Program-made: the position numbers and the translations under genes | Assembly (NCBI RefSeq): GCF_050847355.1 | Contig: NZ_CP193755.1 | Location: forward strand, 310,001-374,000 | Direction: 5' to 3' | DNA: 64,000 nt | Origin: Limimaricola sp027213785 | GTDB lineage: Bacteria; Pseudomonadota; Alphaproteobacteria; Rhodobacterales; Rhodobacteraceae | Shown: positions 1-7,473 of the stretch, piece after piece | Layout: each line of letters starts with the position of its first letter | Numbering within the stretch: position 1 is the stretch's first letter | The notes under the pieces: generated by a model | The model's input: the letters and a program-made list of their open reading frames with translations, nothing else | Databases searched by the model: none | What the model was told of the DNA's origin: nothing

Positions 1-1275
1 CGAAATCGCGGGAGGTTGCGGCCCGCCGGTCGCCCAGTCGAGAAGCTGCACCGAATGCACCACCGGCACACCGGTGCCGCGGCCGATCTGCATCATGCAA
101 CCGATGTTGCCGGCGGCGATCACCTGCGGCTTCAGCACCTCCAGCGTCTCGACCTTGCGGTCGCGCAATTCGGCGGAAATCTCGGGCTGCATCAGGTTAT
201 AGGTGCCGGCCGAGCCGCAGCACAGGTGGCTGTCGGCGGGCTCGAGCACCTCGAACCCGGCCTGCTTCAACAGGTTCTTCGGCCCGGCCTTCAGCTTCTG
301 GCCATGTTGCAGCGAGCAGGCGGCGTGGTAGGCCACGCGCATCGGCGCGACCTTCGCCTTCTCGGGCAGGCCCAGCTCGGCCACGATCTCCGATACGTCG
401 CGGCACAGCCCGCCGATCCGCGCGGCCTCGGCCTCCATCTCGTGGCCCGCGAACATGTGGCCGTAATCCTTCATCGTGGTGCCGCAGCCCGAGGTGTTGA
501 TCACCACGGCGTCGAGCCCCTCGATCGAGGCCATCGAGCGGATCAGCTTGGCTGCGGTGCCGCGCGCCTCGTCATGCTTGCCCATATGCTCGGTCAGCGC
601 GCCGCAGCAGCCGACGCCCTCGGGGATCACCACCTCGCAGCCCAGCCGGGTGAGCAGCCGGATCGTCGCATCGTTGATCTCGGTGTCGAGCGCGCGCTGG
701 GCGCAGCCGATCGACAGCCCGACGCGCATCCGCCGCTCGCCCATGGCGGGGAACACCTGCGGATCGTCGTTGCGCGACACCGGGGGGATCTTCGCGGGCG
801 CCATCTCCAGCATCGCGCGCAGCCGGCGGTCGGGCATCAGCCCCTTGAACGGCTTGCCGAGTTTCGCGGCCAGAAGCGCCAGCCGGAACCGGCCCGGATA
901 GGGCAGGATCCGCGCCAGCACCCAGCGCAGGAAACGGTCCATCACCGGCCGTTCGTAGTTCTTCTCGATATAGCCGCGGGCCTGGTCGATCAGGTGGCCG
1001 TAATGCACGCCCGAGGGACATGTGGTCATGCAGGCGAGGCAGCCGAGGCAGCGGTCGAGATGGGTGACCGTCTTGTCGTCGGGGACGCGCTCGTTCTCGA
1101 GCATGTCCTTGATCAGGTAGATCCGGCCGCGCGGGCTGTCCAGCTCGTCGCCCAGCACCTGATAGGTCGGGCAGGTCGCCGTGCAGAAGCCGCAATGCAC
1201 GCAGGATCGCAGGATCGCGTTGGCCTCGGCGATCTTCGGATCGCGCAGCTGCTCGGGGGTGAAACTGGTCTGCAT
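1..1275 (-). CDS. glcF: Glycolate oxidase iron-sulfur subunit GlcF (3' end cut by window edge)
   Basis: Electron-transfer subunit of the GlcDEF glycolate oxidase, which oxidises glycolate to glyoxylate and passes electrons to the membrane quinone pool. Reading from the ATG at 1275, two ferredoxin-type [4Fe-4S] motifs are visible (Cys25/28/31/35 and Cys76/79/82/86), followed by two CCG-type segments (GVGCCGALTEH and HLCCGSAGTYN), the standard heterodisulfide-reductase-like arrangement of this family. The frame is open to base 1 with no stop, so 425 residues are seen; the family is about 410-440 residues, so only the extreme C-terminus is missing. It follows glcE after 10 bases and is the last visible gene of glcDEF. 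Confidence 0.93.
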   Translation of the reverse strand, partial: MQTSFTPEQLRDPKIAEANAILRSCVHCGFCTATCPTYQVLGDELDSPRGRIYLIKDMLENERVPDDKTVTHLDRCLGCLACMTTCPSGVHYGHLIDQARGYIEKNYERPVMDRFLRWVLARILPYPGRFRLALLAAKLGKPFKGLMPDRRLRAMLEMAPAKIPPVSRNDDPQVFPAMGERRMRVGLSIGCAQRALDTEINDATIRLLTRLGCEVVIPEGVGCCGALTEHMGKHDEARGTAAKLIRSMASIEGLDAVVINTSGCGTTMKDYGHMFAGHEMEAEAARIGGLCRDVSEIVAELGLPEKAKVAPMRVAYHAACSLQHGQKLKAGPKNLLKQAGFEVLEPADSHLCCGSAGTYNLMQPEISAELRDRKVETLEVLKPQVIAAGNIGCMMQIGRGTGVPVVHSVQLLDWATGGPQPPAIS

Positions 1276-1285
1276 GGGGTCTCCG

Positions 1286-2395
1286 TCAGGCGGCGAGGAT
1301 GCCGCGCGGGTCGAATGTCTCGCGCAGGCCGCGGGTCAGCGCCTGCACCGCCAGCGGCTCGGGCTGCAGCGTGTGCAGCTTCGCATGGGTTTCCGGGGCG
1401 GCGCGCACCAGCGTCGCATGGCCGTCATAGCGGCCGAGCCGCGCCCGCAGGTCGTCTCCCTCCGCGCAGCGCAGCCAGATCAGACCGCCGCCCCAGTCGT
1501 AGAGGACCTGCTCGGCCCCGGCGCGGGCCACGAGATCGGCGGCCTGGCTGGGGCGTATCGAGACGCGCCAGACATCGCCGGCGGTACCGTGGAAGGGGGC
1601 GACGTCGCGGATGCCGCGCCAATCGGCGCGCACCGCCTCGCGGTCGGCCTCGACCTCCCAGGCGCCGTGCGATGCCAGCCGTTCGGCCAGCGCCCGGCAA
1701 CGATACTCGACCGAGGGAGCAAAGCCCTCGATCCGCAGCACCGTGCGCGCCCCGCCTTGGGCCTGTGGGTCATGCGCGGCGCCCGACACCTCGAAGGGCG
1801 TGCCAAGCGCCTCGGACATCGCCCGTACCGCCGTGGCATCGTCGAGACCGCGGATCACGAGGCTGGCGGCGGTTTCGGTCCCCGGCAGCACCTTGAGCGC
1901 GACCTCGGTGATCACGCCCAGCGCGCCGCGGCTTCCCGCGACGAGGCGGGCGAGATCGTAGCCGGTGACGTTCTTCATCACCCGACCGCCATTCTTGACC
2001 ACCGTGCCCTCGCCATCGACGAAGCGCAGCCCTAGCAGGTGGTCGCGCGCCGCACCGACCTGCATCCGGCGCGGACCCGACACGTTGGCCGCGACGACGC
2101 CGCCGATGGTCGGGGCGCCGGTGGTGCCAAGCAGCGCGCGGTGATCCATCGGCTCGAAGGCGAGCCGCTGGTTGGCCTTGGCCAGCGCCGCGTCGATCTC
2201 CTCGACCGGCGTGCCCGCCTGTGCCACCAGCGTCAACGCCGCCGGGTCGTGCAGGGTGATGCCCGACAGGGCCGCGGTGGAGAGCGGCGTGCCATCGGGC
2301 AGCGGCCCGCGCGTGCCGCCGCCGCGCACCGAGAGCGGACCGGTCGCATCGCGCAGCGCTTCGGCCAGCTCGGCCTCTGATCCGGGGCGGATCAT
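1286..2395 (-). CDS. glcE: Glycolate oxidase FAD-binding subunit GlcE
   Basis: Second flavin-binding subunit of glycolate oxidase (369 residues). An N-terminal FAD-binding type 4 (PCMH) fold is visible, with SVRGGGTRG near the start and SGPRRMQVGAARDHLLGLRFVDGEG in two adjoining pieces, then a short C-terminal cap typical of GlcE rather than the longer GlcD. The start is placed at the ATG that overlaps the glcD stop as ATGA (2392-2395). A longer reading frame upstream lies inside glcD and is rejected. The overlap implies translational coupling in glcD-glcE-glcF. Confidence 0.92.
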   Translation of the reverse strand: MIRPGSEAELAEALRDATGPLSVRGGGTRGPLPDGTPLSTAALSGITLHDPAALTLVAQAGTPVEEIDAALAKANQRLAFEPMDHRALLGTTGAPTIGGVVAANVSGPRRMQVGAARDHLLGLRFVDGEGTVVKNGGRVMKNVTGYDLARLVAGSRGALGVITEVALKVLPGTETAASLVIRGLDDATAVRAMSEALGTPFEVSGAAHDPQAQGGARTVLRIEGFAPSVEYRCRALAERLASHGAWEVEADREAVRADWRGIRDVAPFHGTAGDVWRVSIRPSQAADLVARAGAEQVLYDWGGGLIWLRCAEGDDLRARLGRYDGHATLVRAAPETHAKLHTLQPEPLAVQALTRGLRETFDPRGILAA

Positions 2396-3822
2396 GCCCG
2401 GCGTCCTTCGCTGGCCGCCAGCGGAAACACCTTGGCGGGGTTCAGCAGCCATTTGGGGTCGAACACGTCCTTCACCTTCATCTGCGCCTCGAGATCCTCC
2501 GGTTCGAACTGCACCGTCATCAGATCGCGCTTTTCCACGCCGACCCCGTGCTCACCGGTCAGGCAGCCGCCCACCTCGACGCAGAGCCGCAGGATGTCGG
2601 CGCCCATCTCCTCGCATTTCTCCAGATCGCCTTCCTTGTTCGCGTCGAACAGGATCAGCGGATGCATGTTGCCGTCGCCGGCGTGGAACACGTTGGCGAC
2701 GCCGAGCCCGTACTGGTCGCTCAGCTCGCCGATGCGCTTGAGCACCTCGGGCAGGGCAGAGACCGGGATCGTGCCGTCGAGGCACATGTAGTCGTTGATC
2801 TGGCCCATCGCGCCGAAGGCGGATTTGCGCCCCAGCCAGATCCGCGCCGCCTCGTCGCCGTCCTGCGCCGCGCGGATCTCGACGGGGTCGTGGTCGCGGG
2901 CGATCTTCAGGATGGTTTCGAGCTGGTGGTTGATCTCATCGGCCGAGCCCTCGACCTCGACGATCAAGAGCGCCTCGCAATCGGGGTAGCCCGCCTTGGC
3001 GAAGGCCTCGCAGGCGCGGATGCAGGGACGGTCCATGTATTCGATGGCCACCGGCAGAACGCCCGCCTTGATGATGTCGGCGACGCAGGCGCCCGCCGCT
3101 TCGGCGCTGTCATAGCCCATGAGTACCGGGAGCGCGCCCTCGGGCTTGGGCAGGATGCGCAGCGTCGCCTCGGTGACGACGCCGAGCTGTCCCTCGGAGC
3201 CGCAGATCACGCCCAGAAGGTCGAGCCCGCCCGCATCCATATGCGCGCCACCGATCTCGACCACGGTGCCGTCCATCTGCACCATGGTGACGCCGAGCAG
3301 GTTGTTGGTGGTCACCCCGTATTTCAGGCAATGCGCGCCGCCGGAATTCATCGCGATGTTGCCCGCGATGGCGCAGGCGAGCTGCGAGGAGGGGTCGGGG
3401 GCATAGAAGAAGCCCAGCTCCTCCACCGCGCCGGTGACGCTCAGATTCGTGCGCCCGGTCTGCACCCGGATGATCCGGTCCATGGTGTCGGTCTCGAGCA
3501 CCCGGTTCATCCGCGACACGCCCAGGATCACGGAATCGGCGGTCGGCAGCGCGCCCCCCGCGAGCGAGGTGCCGGAGCCGCGCGGCACCACCGGCACGTT
3601 CTCCTCGTGACAGATCCTGAGCGCCGCCGAGACCTCCTCGGTGGTCGAGGGCAGCACCACGCAAAGCGGCGGGCAGCGGTAGGCGGTGAGCGCGTCGCAT
3701 TCATAGGCGCGGGTTTCGGAGGGATCATGAATCACGCCCCTCTCGCCCAGCGCCTCGGTCAGGCGCTGCACGACCTGTGCCTTCCGGGCCATGATGCGGG
3801 CGTCGGGAGATGGCATCTGCAT
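2392..3822 (-). CDS. glcD: Glycolate oxidase catalytic subunit GlcD
   Basis: FAD-linked oxidase subunit that carries the glycolate-oxidising site (476 residues). The PCMH FAD domain is recognisable in VPRGSGTSLAGGALP and the C-terminal FAD-oxidase domain in NVFHAGDGNMHPLI and GGCLTGEHGVGVEKR. The start at 3822 is favoured because a GGAGG lies 8 bases upstream; an in-frame TTG at 3837 would place that ribosome site inside the gene. It is the first gene of the glc operon, divergent from the DUF599 gene, with a short AT-rich promoter region between them. D-lactate dehydrogenase is the main alternative family, but the GlcE/GlcF neighbours favour glycolate. Confidence 0.93.
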   Translation of the reverse strand: MQMPSPDARIMARKAQVVQRLTEALGERGVIHDPSETRAYECDALTAYRCPPLCVVLPSTTEEVSAALRICHEENVPVVPRGSGTSLAGGALPTADSVILGVSRMNRVLETDTMDRIIRVQTGRTNLSVTGAVEELGFFYAPDPSSQLACAIAGNIAMNSGGAHCLKYGVTTNNLLGVTMVQMDGTVVEIGGAHMDAGGLDLLGVICGSEGQLGVVTEATLRILPKPEGALPVLMGYDSAEAAGACVADIIKAGVLPVAIEYMDRPCIRACEAFAKAGYPDCEALLIVEVEGSADEINHQLETILKIARDHDPVEIRAAQDGDEAARIWLGRKSAFGAMGQINDYMCLDGTIPVSALPEVLKRIGELSDQYGLGVANVFHAGDGNMHPLILFDANKEGDLEKCEEMGADILRLCVEVGGCLTGEHGVGVEKRDLMTVQFEPEDLEAQMKVKDVFDPKWLLNPAKVFPLAASEGRRA

Positions 3823-3860
3823 GGCTCGCGCCTCCAATCACGCAAGGGGTCTTTCCGAGA

Positions 3861-3881
3861 TTGGTAAGGAAATATAACCAA
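3861..3881. promoter_or_regulatory. Candidate operator between glcD and the DUF599 gene
   Basis: An inverted repeat TTGGT-N11-ACCAA lies in the only AT-rich stretch of the glcD/DUF599 divergent region, about 40 bases upstream of the glcD start. FCD-type GntR regulators of glycolate and lactate genes (GlcC, LldR) bind TTGGT/ACCAA-type half-sites, but usually with a shorter spacer, so assignment to such a regulator is a guess. No glcC-like gene is adjacent in the window. Confidence 0.25.
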
Positions 3882-3927
3882 AATCGCCCCATGGCAAGCG
3901 CGTAGCAGCGCGGCTAGGTTGCGCGGC

Positions 3928-4620
3928 ATGGATCCGCTCGCCAGCCTGCCGCATCTCACCTTGTTCGATACCCTTGGGCTCGCGCTCCTGGTGGTGGGCT
4001 ACTGGCTCATCGGCTGGCGCATCGAGCATCCGGGCCGGCGCCCCTCGGTGACGGTGTTGATGGCCGAGCACCGGCGTGAGTGGATGCGCGAATTCGTGTT
4101 GCGCGGAAATCGGATCTTCGACGCGACGATCATGGGCAGCTTGCGGCAGGGCACCTCCTTCTTCGCCTCGACCTGCCTACTGGCGGTGGGTGGCGTGCTG
4201 GCGCTGATCGGCAATACCGAGCCATTGCAGGGCGTGGCAGAGGGCTTCGGCCAGGAACGCCAGCCGGACGTGCTATGGCAGATCAAGCTGCTGCCGGTGG
4301 CGCTGTTGCTGACGCATGCCTTCCTGAAATTCGTCTGGGCCCATCGGATCTTCGGCTATTGCTCGGTGCTGATGGCCTCGGTGCCCAACGCCGCCGAGGA
4401 CCCGCGCGCTTTGCCGCGCGCGATGCAGGCGGCGGAGCTGAATATCCGCGCGGCGTGGAACTTCAATCGCGGCCTCAGGGCCATGTATTTCGCGCTCGGC
4501 GCGCTGGCCTGGTTGCTCGGCGGCTGGGCGCTGATCCTTGCGATGGCGGCGGTGTTGTGGGTGTTGTGGAGCCGGGAGTTCGCCTCGGTTCCGCGCGCGG
4601 TGCTTCTGGAACAAAGTTGA
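3928..4620 (+). CDS. DUF599 family integral membrane protein
   Basis: Predicted inner-membrane protein of 230 residues with four hydrophobic stretches: LGLALLVVGYWLIGW near residues 12-28, a second starting FFASTCLLAVGGVLAL, a third around LLPVALLLTHAFLKF, and a fourth pair at the C-terminus (LAWLLGGWALILAMAAVLWVL). The pattern and the conserved E-R-R-E-W-M and AWNFNRGLRAMYF segments match the DUF599 family of unknown function. The ATG at 3928 is used rather than the in-frame TTG 9 bases earlier. It is divergent from glcD. No function is assigned. Confidence 0.8.
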   Translation: MDPLASLPHLTLFDTLGLALLVVGYWLIGWRIEHPGRRPSVTVLMAEHRREWMREFVLRGNRIFDATIMGSLRQGTSFFASTCLLAVGGVLALIGNTEPLQGVAEGFGQERQPDVLWQIKLLPVALLLTHAFLKFVWAHRIFGYCSVLMASVPNAAEDPRALPRAMQAAELNIRAAWNFNRGLRAMYFALGALAWLLGGWALILAMAAVLWVLWSREFASVPRAVLLEQS

Positions 4621-4631
4621 GGGGGCTGCTG

Positions 4632-4655
4632 CCAGCCCTTTGCAGTAAATGGTGC
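4632..4655 (+). repeat. Left arm of an inverted repeat flanking the GNAT gene
   Basis: The reverse complement of this 24-base stretch matches 5264-5287 at 22 of 24 positions (GCACCAT, then mismatches at two sites, then TGCAAAGGGCTGG). It begins 11 bases after the DUF599 stop codon. Together the arms delimit a 656-bp segment that holds the lower-GC GNAT gene. Confidence 0.7.
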
Positions 4656-4792
4656 GGTGTAGGGCCCGCGGCGGAGCCGGCATTGCACTATGTCGAAATA
4701 CTACCCCCGAAGAAATCTAAGGGAGTTGTTCGCAATGGATGCCGAAAAACGGGACACTACTGACGCTGCCATGAGTTGAGAGGGTCCGCAGT

Positions 4793-5263
4793 ATGGAACT
4801 GCCTGATCTCGCGCCTGATATGCAATTCGCTCGACTAAGCGACGACGCAGCTGACGTTGCCTTTGCTTTCGAGGCCAAGCGGGCAGCTATGGGCCCACAC
4901 ATCATCAAACGCTGGCCTTGGGTCGAAGCATTCCAGCGAGACTTGCATGAGCGTCAGTATAAGGAGAAACTATTCCTCGAAATAAGGCGCTCGGAGCAAA
5001 GACTTGGAGCGCTTTCATTTCATAGGCGACCGGATCACATCCGGTTCGGCGAGTTCTATTTGCTCCCAGAGTACCAAGGCTGTGGAATCGGTTCATCCAT
5101 TCTCGCACACTCCCTCGCCGTGGCCGATAGCTTGAGCCTACCTGTTAGGCTTGAATATCTGCACTGGAATCCAGTCGGCTCGCTCTATCGTCGACACGGC
5201 TTCCAAGAGATCGGTCGCTCAGAAACGCACTGCTTCCTGCAAAGGGAAGTCGGGGGCTTGTGA
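4793..5263 (+). CDS. GNAT family N-acetyltransferase
   Basis: 156-residue protein of the GCN5-related N-acetyltransferase superfamily, which moves an acetyl group from acetyl-CoA to an unknown amine. The acetyl-CoA-binding motif A is visible in the strand FGEFYLLPEYQGCGIGSSIL (Q/R-x-x-G-x-G type loop QGCGIG), followed by a motif B-like LEYLHWNPVGSLYRRHGFQ with the typical N-P-x-x-x-x-Y-x-x-x-G-F signature. Two 60-base stretches counted here have 35 and 30 G+C, well below the roughly 70% of neighbouring genes, which points to recent acquisition. It is enclosed by inverted-repeat arms; the right arm starts at the base after the stop codon. Confidence 0.82.
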   Translation: MELPDLAPDMQFARLSDDAADVAFAFEAKRAAMGPHIIKRWPWVEAFQRDLHERQYKEKLFLEIRRSEQRLGALSFHRRPDHIRFGEFYLLPEYQGCGIGSSILAHSLAVADSLSLPVRLEYLHWNPVGSLYRRHGFQEIGRSETHCFLQREVGGL

Positions 5264-5287
5264 GCACCATCTATTGCAAAGGGCTGG
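5264..5287 (+). repeat. Right arm of the inverted repeat flanking the GNAT gene
   Basis: Mirror partner of 4632-4655 with two mismatches in 24 bases. It starts immediately after the GNAT stop codon at 5261-5263 and continues into a GC-rich tract and then the convergent-junction palindrome at 5318-5379. Confidence 0.7.
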
Positions 5288-5317
5288 AGGCTGCCGCCCC
5301 CGCCGCTGCCCCCCCGC

Positions 5318-5379
5318 GCGTATTTGAGAAAGATGAAGCGGAGGGCGTGCCCGTCCCGTTCATCTTTCTTCAAATACGC
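5318..5379. terminator. Palindromic intergenic repeat, copy A (probable bidirectional terminator)
   Basis: Two arms, GCGTATTTGAGAAAGATGAA (5318-5337) and the complementary TTCATCTTTCTTCAAATACGC written as 5359-5379, form a stem of about 20 bp with one single-base indel and a loop that itself holds a GGGC/GCCC stem. It sits between the convergent ends of the GNAT gene (+) and the amidotransferase-like gene (-). Related elements occur at 15485-15571 and 20303-20366, also at convergent gene ends. Confidence 0.65.
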
Positions 5380-5397
5380 CAAGCCCGAATTTTCCGA

Positions 5398-7473
5398 CTA
5401 TCGCCGCGCCTCGCGCAGCCATGCGCCCAGCATCAGCGCCGCCGCCAGCAGTAGCAATGCCCAGGCGGGGACGAGCGGGATCACCGTGAGATCGAGCGTG
5501 CGGTAGGCGCCGCGGGGCGTCAGCCCGATCCAGCCGCGCCCCGCGGCCGGTCGACCGGGGCGCACGTCGCGCAGCGCTGGCAACCCGTCCTCCATCGCCA
5601 CGATGCCGCCGCGCGCTTCCGACACGGTATCCTCCAGCGCCACGGCGCTGGCGATGGTGTCCTCGAACTCGCGCGGCGCGGCCGGGCCGAGCGCGATCAC
5701 CGCCTCCTGCTCGCCTTCCGACAGGCGGTAGAGCCCCATGCGCGGCGCGCCCCACAGCGCCTCGAAACGACCCGGCTCGACCTCCTCGAGCTCGACCTCG
5801 GTTTCGCTGCCATCCGGGGCGGTCACGGTGACGGGGCCGACCTCATCGGCGAGCGAGCGGCGCACGATACGCATGACGAGCCCCGAGGGCTCCGCCCAGA
5901 GCGCCTCTTCCTCGAGCTCGGGCTCCTTCATCATCCAGTGCGCGAGACGGCGCAGCAGGTCGAGCTGCGGGCCGCCGCCGTCATAGCCGCGCCCCCAGAG
6001 CCAGACCTGGTCCGAGGCCAGAAGCGCGACGCGACCCTCGCCGACCCGATCGAGCGCCAGAAGCGGCCGTTCTCCCGGTCCGGTCAGGGCGATGGTGGCG
6101 CTCTGGGTCGGCTCGATCTCGATCTGACGGAACCAGCGGCCCCAATCGGGGGTGAGCGGATCGGCCCCGGCCTCGAGCCACGGATCGGCGAGGCCGGAGG
6201 TGACGGGATGGCGCGCTCCCAGTTCGGTCAATTCGGGGCGAAAGGCGCGCTCGACCACGCGGGCGCTGGGCATGCCGGGCAGGACGAAGCCCAGCGGGCT
6301 GCGAAAGATGCTGTCGGCGCCCGCATATTCCGGCCCGGCGGTGACCAGCACCGCGCCGCCCTCTTCGACGTAGCGGGCGACGTTGGCGAAGTAGTCGGAG
6401 GGCAGGATGCCGCGCCTGCGGTAACGGTCGAAGACGATGAGGTCGAACTCGTCGATCTTCTCGATGAACAGCTCGCGGGTCGGAAAGGCGATCAGCGACA
6501 ACTCCTCGACCGGCACCCCGTCCTGTTTCTCGGGCGGGCGCAGGATGGTGAAATGCACCAGATCGACCGAGGGGTCGGACTTCAGAAGGTTGCGCCAGGT
6601 CCGTTCGCCGGCATAGGGCTCGCCCGAAACCAGAAGCACGCGCAGCCGGTCTCTTACGCCGTTGATCTGCACGACGCTTTCGTTGTTGCGCGCAGTCAGC
6701 TCGCCCTCGATCTCCGGCGTGGCGAATTGCAGCACGTTCATGCCGCCATGCGGCAGCGCGACGGGAAGCCGGATGTCACGCCCGAGCGGCACTTCGAAAC
6801 GCATCGGCTCGCCGCCGTCGATGGCGATGGTAAGCGGCACCGGCCCGGCGCTCCGTGGCGCCGCGCCGCTATCCTCGACCCGCAGGGTCAGCTCCACCTC
6901 CTCGCCGAGAATCGCGAAGGCCGGGGCGTTGCGCACCACGACGCGGCGGTCCCAGTCGCTGTCGCGCCCCGACAGCAGCACATGGGCGGGGGCAGGCAGG
7001 TCGGGCGCACGGGCGGCGTCGTGCAGCCGCCCGTCGGTCAGCATGACGATGCCCGCGACCCGGCCCGCGGGCTCCTCGGCCAAGGCCTCGGAGAGCGCGG
7101 TCATCAGCCTGGTGCCGCCATCCTCCGGCGCGTCGCCGAGGCGCACCACGCGCAACTCGGTGTTCTCGCGTGCGGCGATCCGGCCCTGCAATGCCTCGAG
7201 CGCGGCCTCGGTCTGTTCGGCCCGATTCGACAGGGTCTGGCTCGCGCTTTCGTCCACGACGGCGATCACGATGTCCGAGAGCGGCTGGCGCTCTTCGCGC
7301 CGCAGCGCCGGGTTGGCGAGGCCCGCCAGCAGAGCGAGCCCGGCGAGCGCCCGCAGCCACCAGCCCGGCAGGCCGCGCCAAAGCGCCAGCGCGACCACGA
7401 GAACGGTCAGCGCCGCCAGCGCCCAAAGCGCGGGCCATGGCAGCAGCGGGTCGAAGATCACCGTGCCGTTCAC
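5398..7473 (-). CDS. Membrane protein with VWA-like and glutamine-amidotransferase-like domains
   Basis: 691-residue inner-membrane protein, last gene of the MoxR/DUF58/DUF4159 operon. Two N-terminal hydrophobic helices (ALWALAALTVLVVALAL and the following LRALAGLALLAGL) precede a von Willebrand-like segment starting SDIVIAVVDESASQTLSNRA, a middle extracytoplasmic region, a class-I-glutamine-amidotransferase-like fold (ARYVEEGGAVLVTAGPEY) near residues 370-400, and a C-terminal membrane anchor (VPAWALLLLAAALMLGAWL). No Cys-His-Glu amidotransferase triad is evident, so a binding rather than catalytic role is likely. Its start overlaps the preceding gene by four bases (7470-7473). Exact function unknown. 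Confidence 0.75.
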   Translation of the reverse strand: MNGTVIFDPLLPWPALWALAALTVLVVALALWRGLPGWWLRALAGLALLAGLANPALRREERQPLSDIVIAVVDESASQTLSNRAEQTEAALEALQGRIAARENTELRVVRLGDAPEDGGTRLMTALSEALAEEPAGRVAGIVMLTDGRLHDAARAPDLPAPAHVLLSGRDSDWDRRVVVRNAPAFAILGEEVELTLRVEDSGAAPRSAGPVPLTIAIDGGEPMRFEVPLGRDIRLPVALPHGGMNVLQFATPEIEGELTARNNESVVQINGVRDRLRVLLVSGEPYAGERTWRNLLKSDPSVDLVHFTILRPPEKQDGVPVEELSLIAFPTRELFIEKIDEFDLIVFDRYRRRGILPSDYFANVARYVEEGGAVLVTAGPEYAGADSIFRSPLGFVLPGMPSARVVERAFRPELTELGARHPVTSGLADPWLEAGADPLTPDWGRWFRQIEIEPTQSATIALTGPGERPLLALDRVGEGRVALLASDQVWLWGRGYDGGGPQLDLLRRLAHWMMKEPELEEEALWAEPSGLVMRIVRRSLADEVGPVTVTAPDGSETEVELEEVEPGRFEALWGAPRMGLYRLSEGEQEAVIALGPAAPREFEDTIASAVALEDTVSEARGGIVAMEDGLPALRDVRPGRPAAGRGWIGLTPRGAYRTLDLTVIPLVPAWALLLLAAALMLGAWLREARR

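Noticed and set aside
16..1896. 626-codon plus-strand frame over glcF and glcE
   Set aside because: Composition and overlap with well-supported minus-strand genes mark it as antisense shadow.
3837..3837. TTG start for glcD
   Set aside because: It would put the GGAGG ribosome site inside the gene; the ATG at 3822 is well placed.
4793..5263. Prophage or genomic island at the GNAT gene
   Set aside because: Only about 650 bp with one gene and repeat arms; no integrase, phage genes or tRNA att site.
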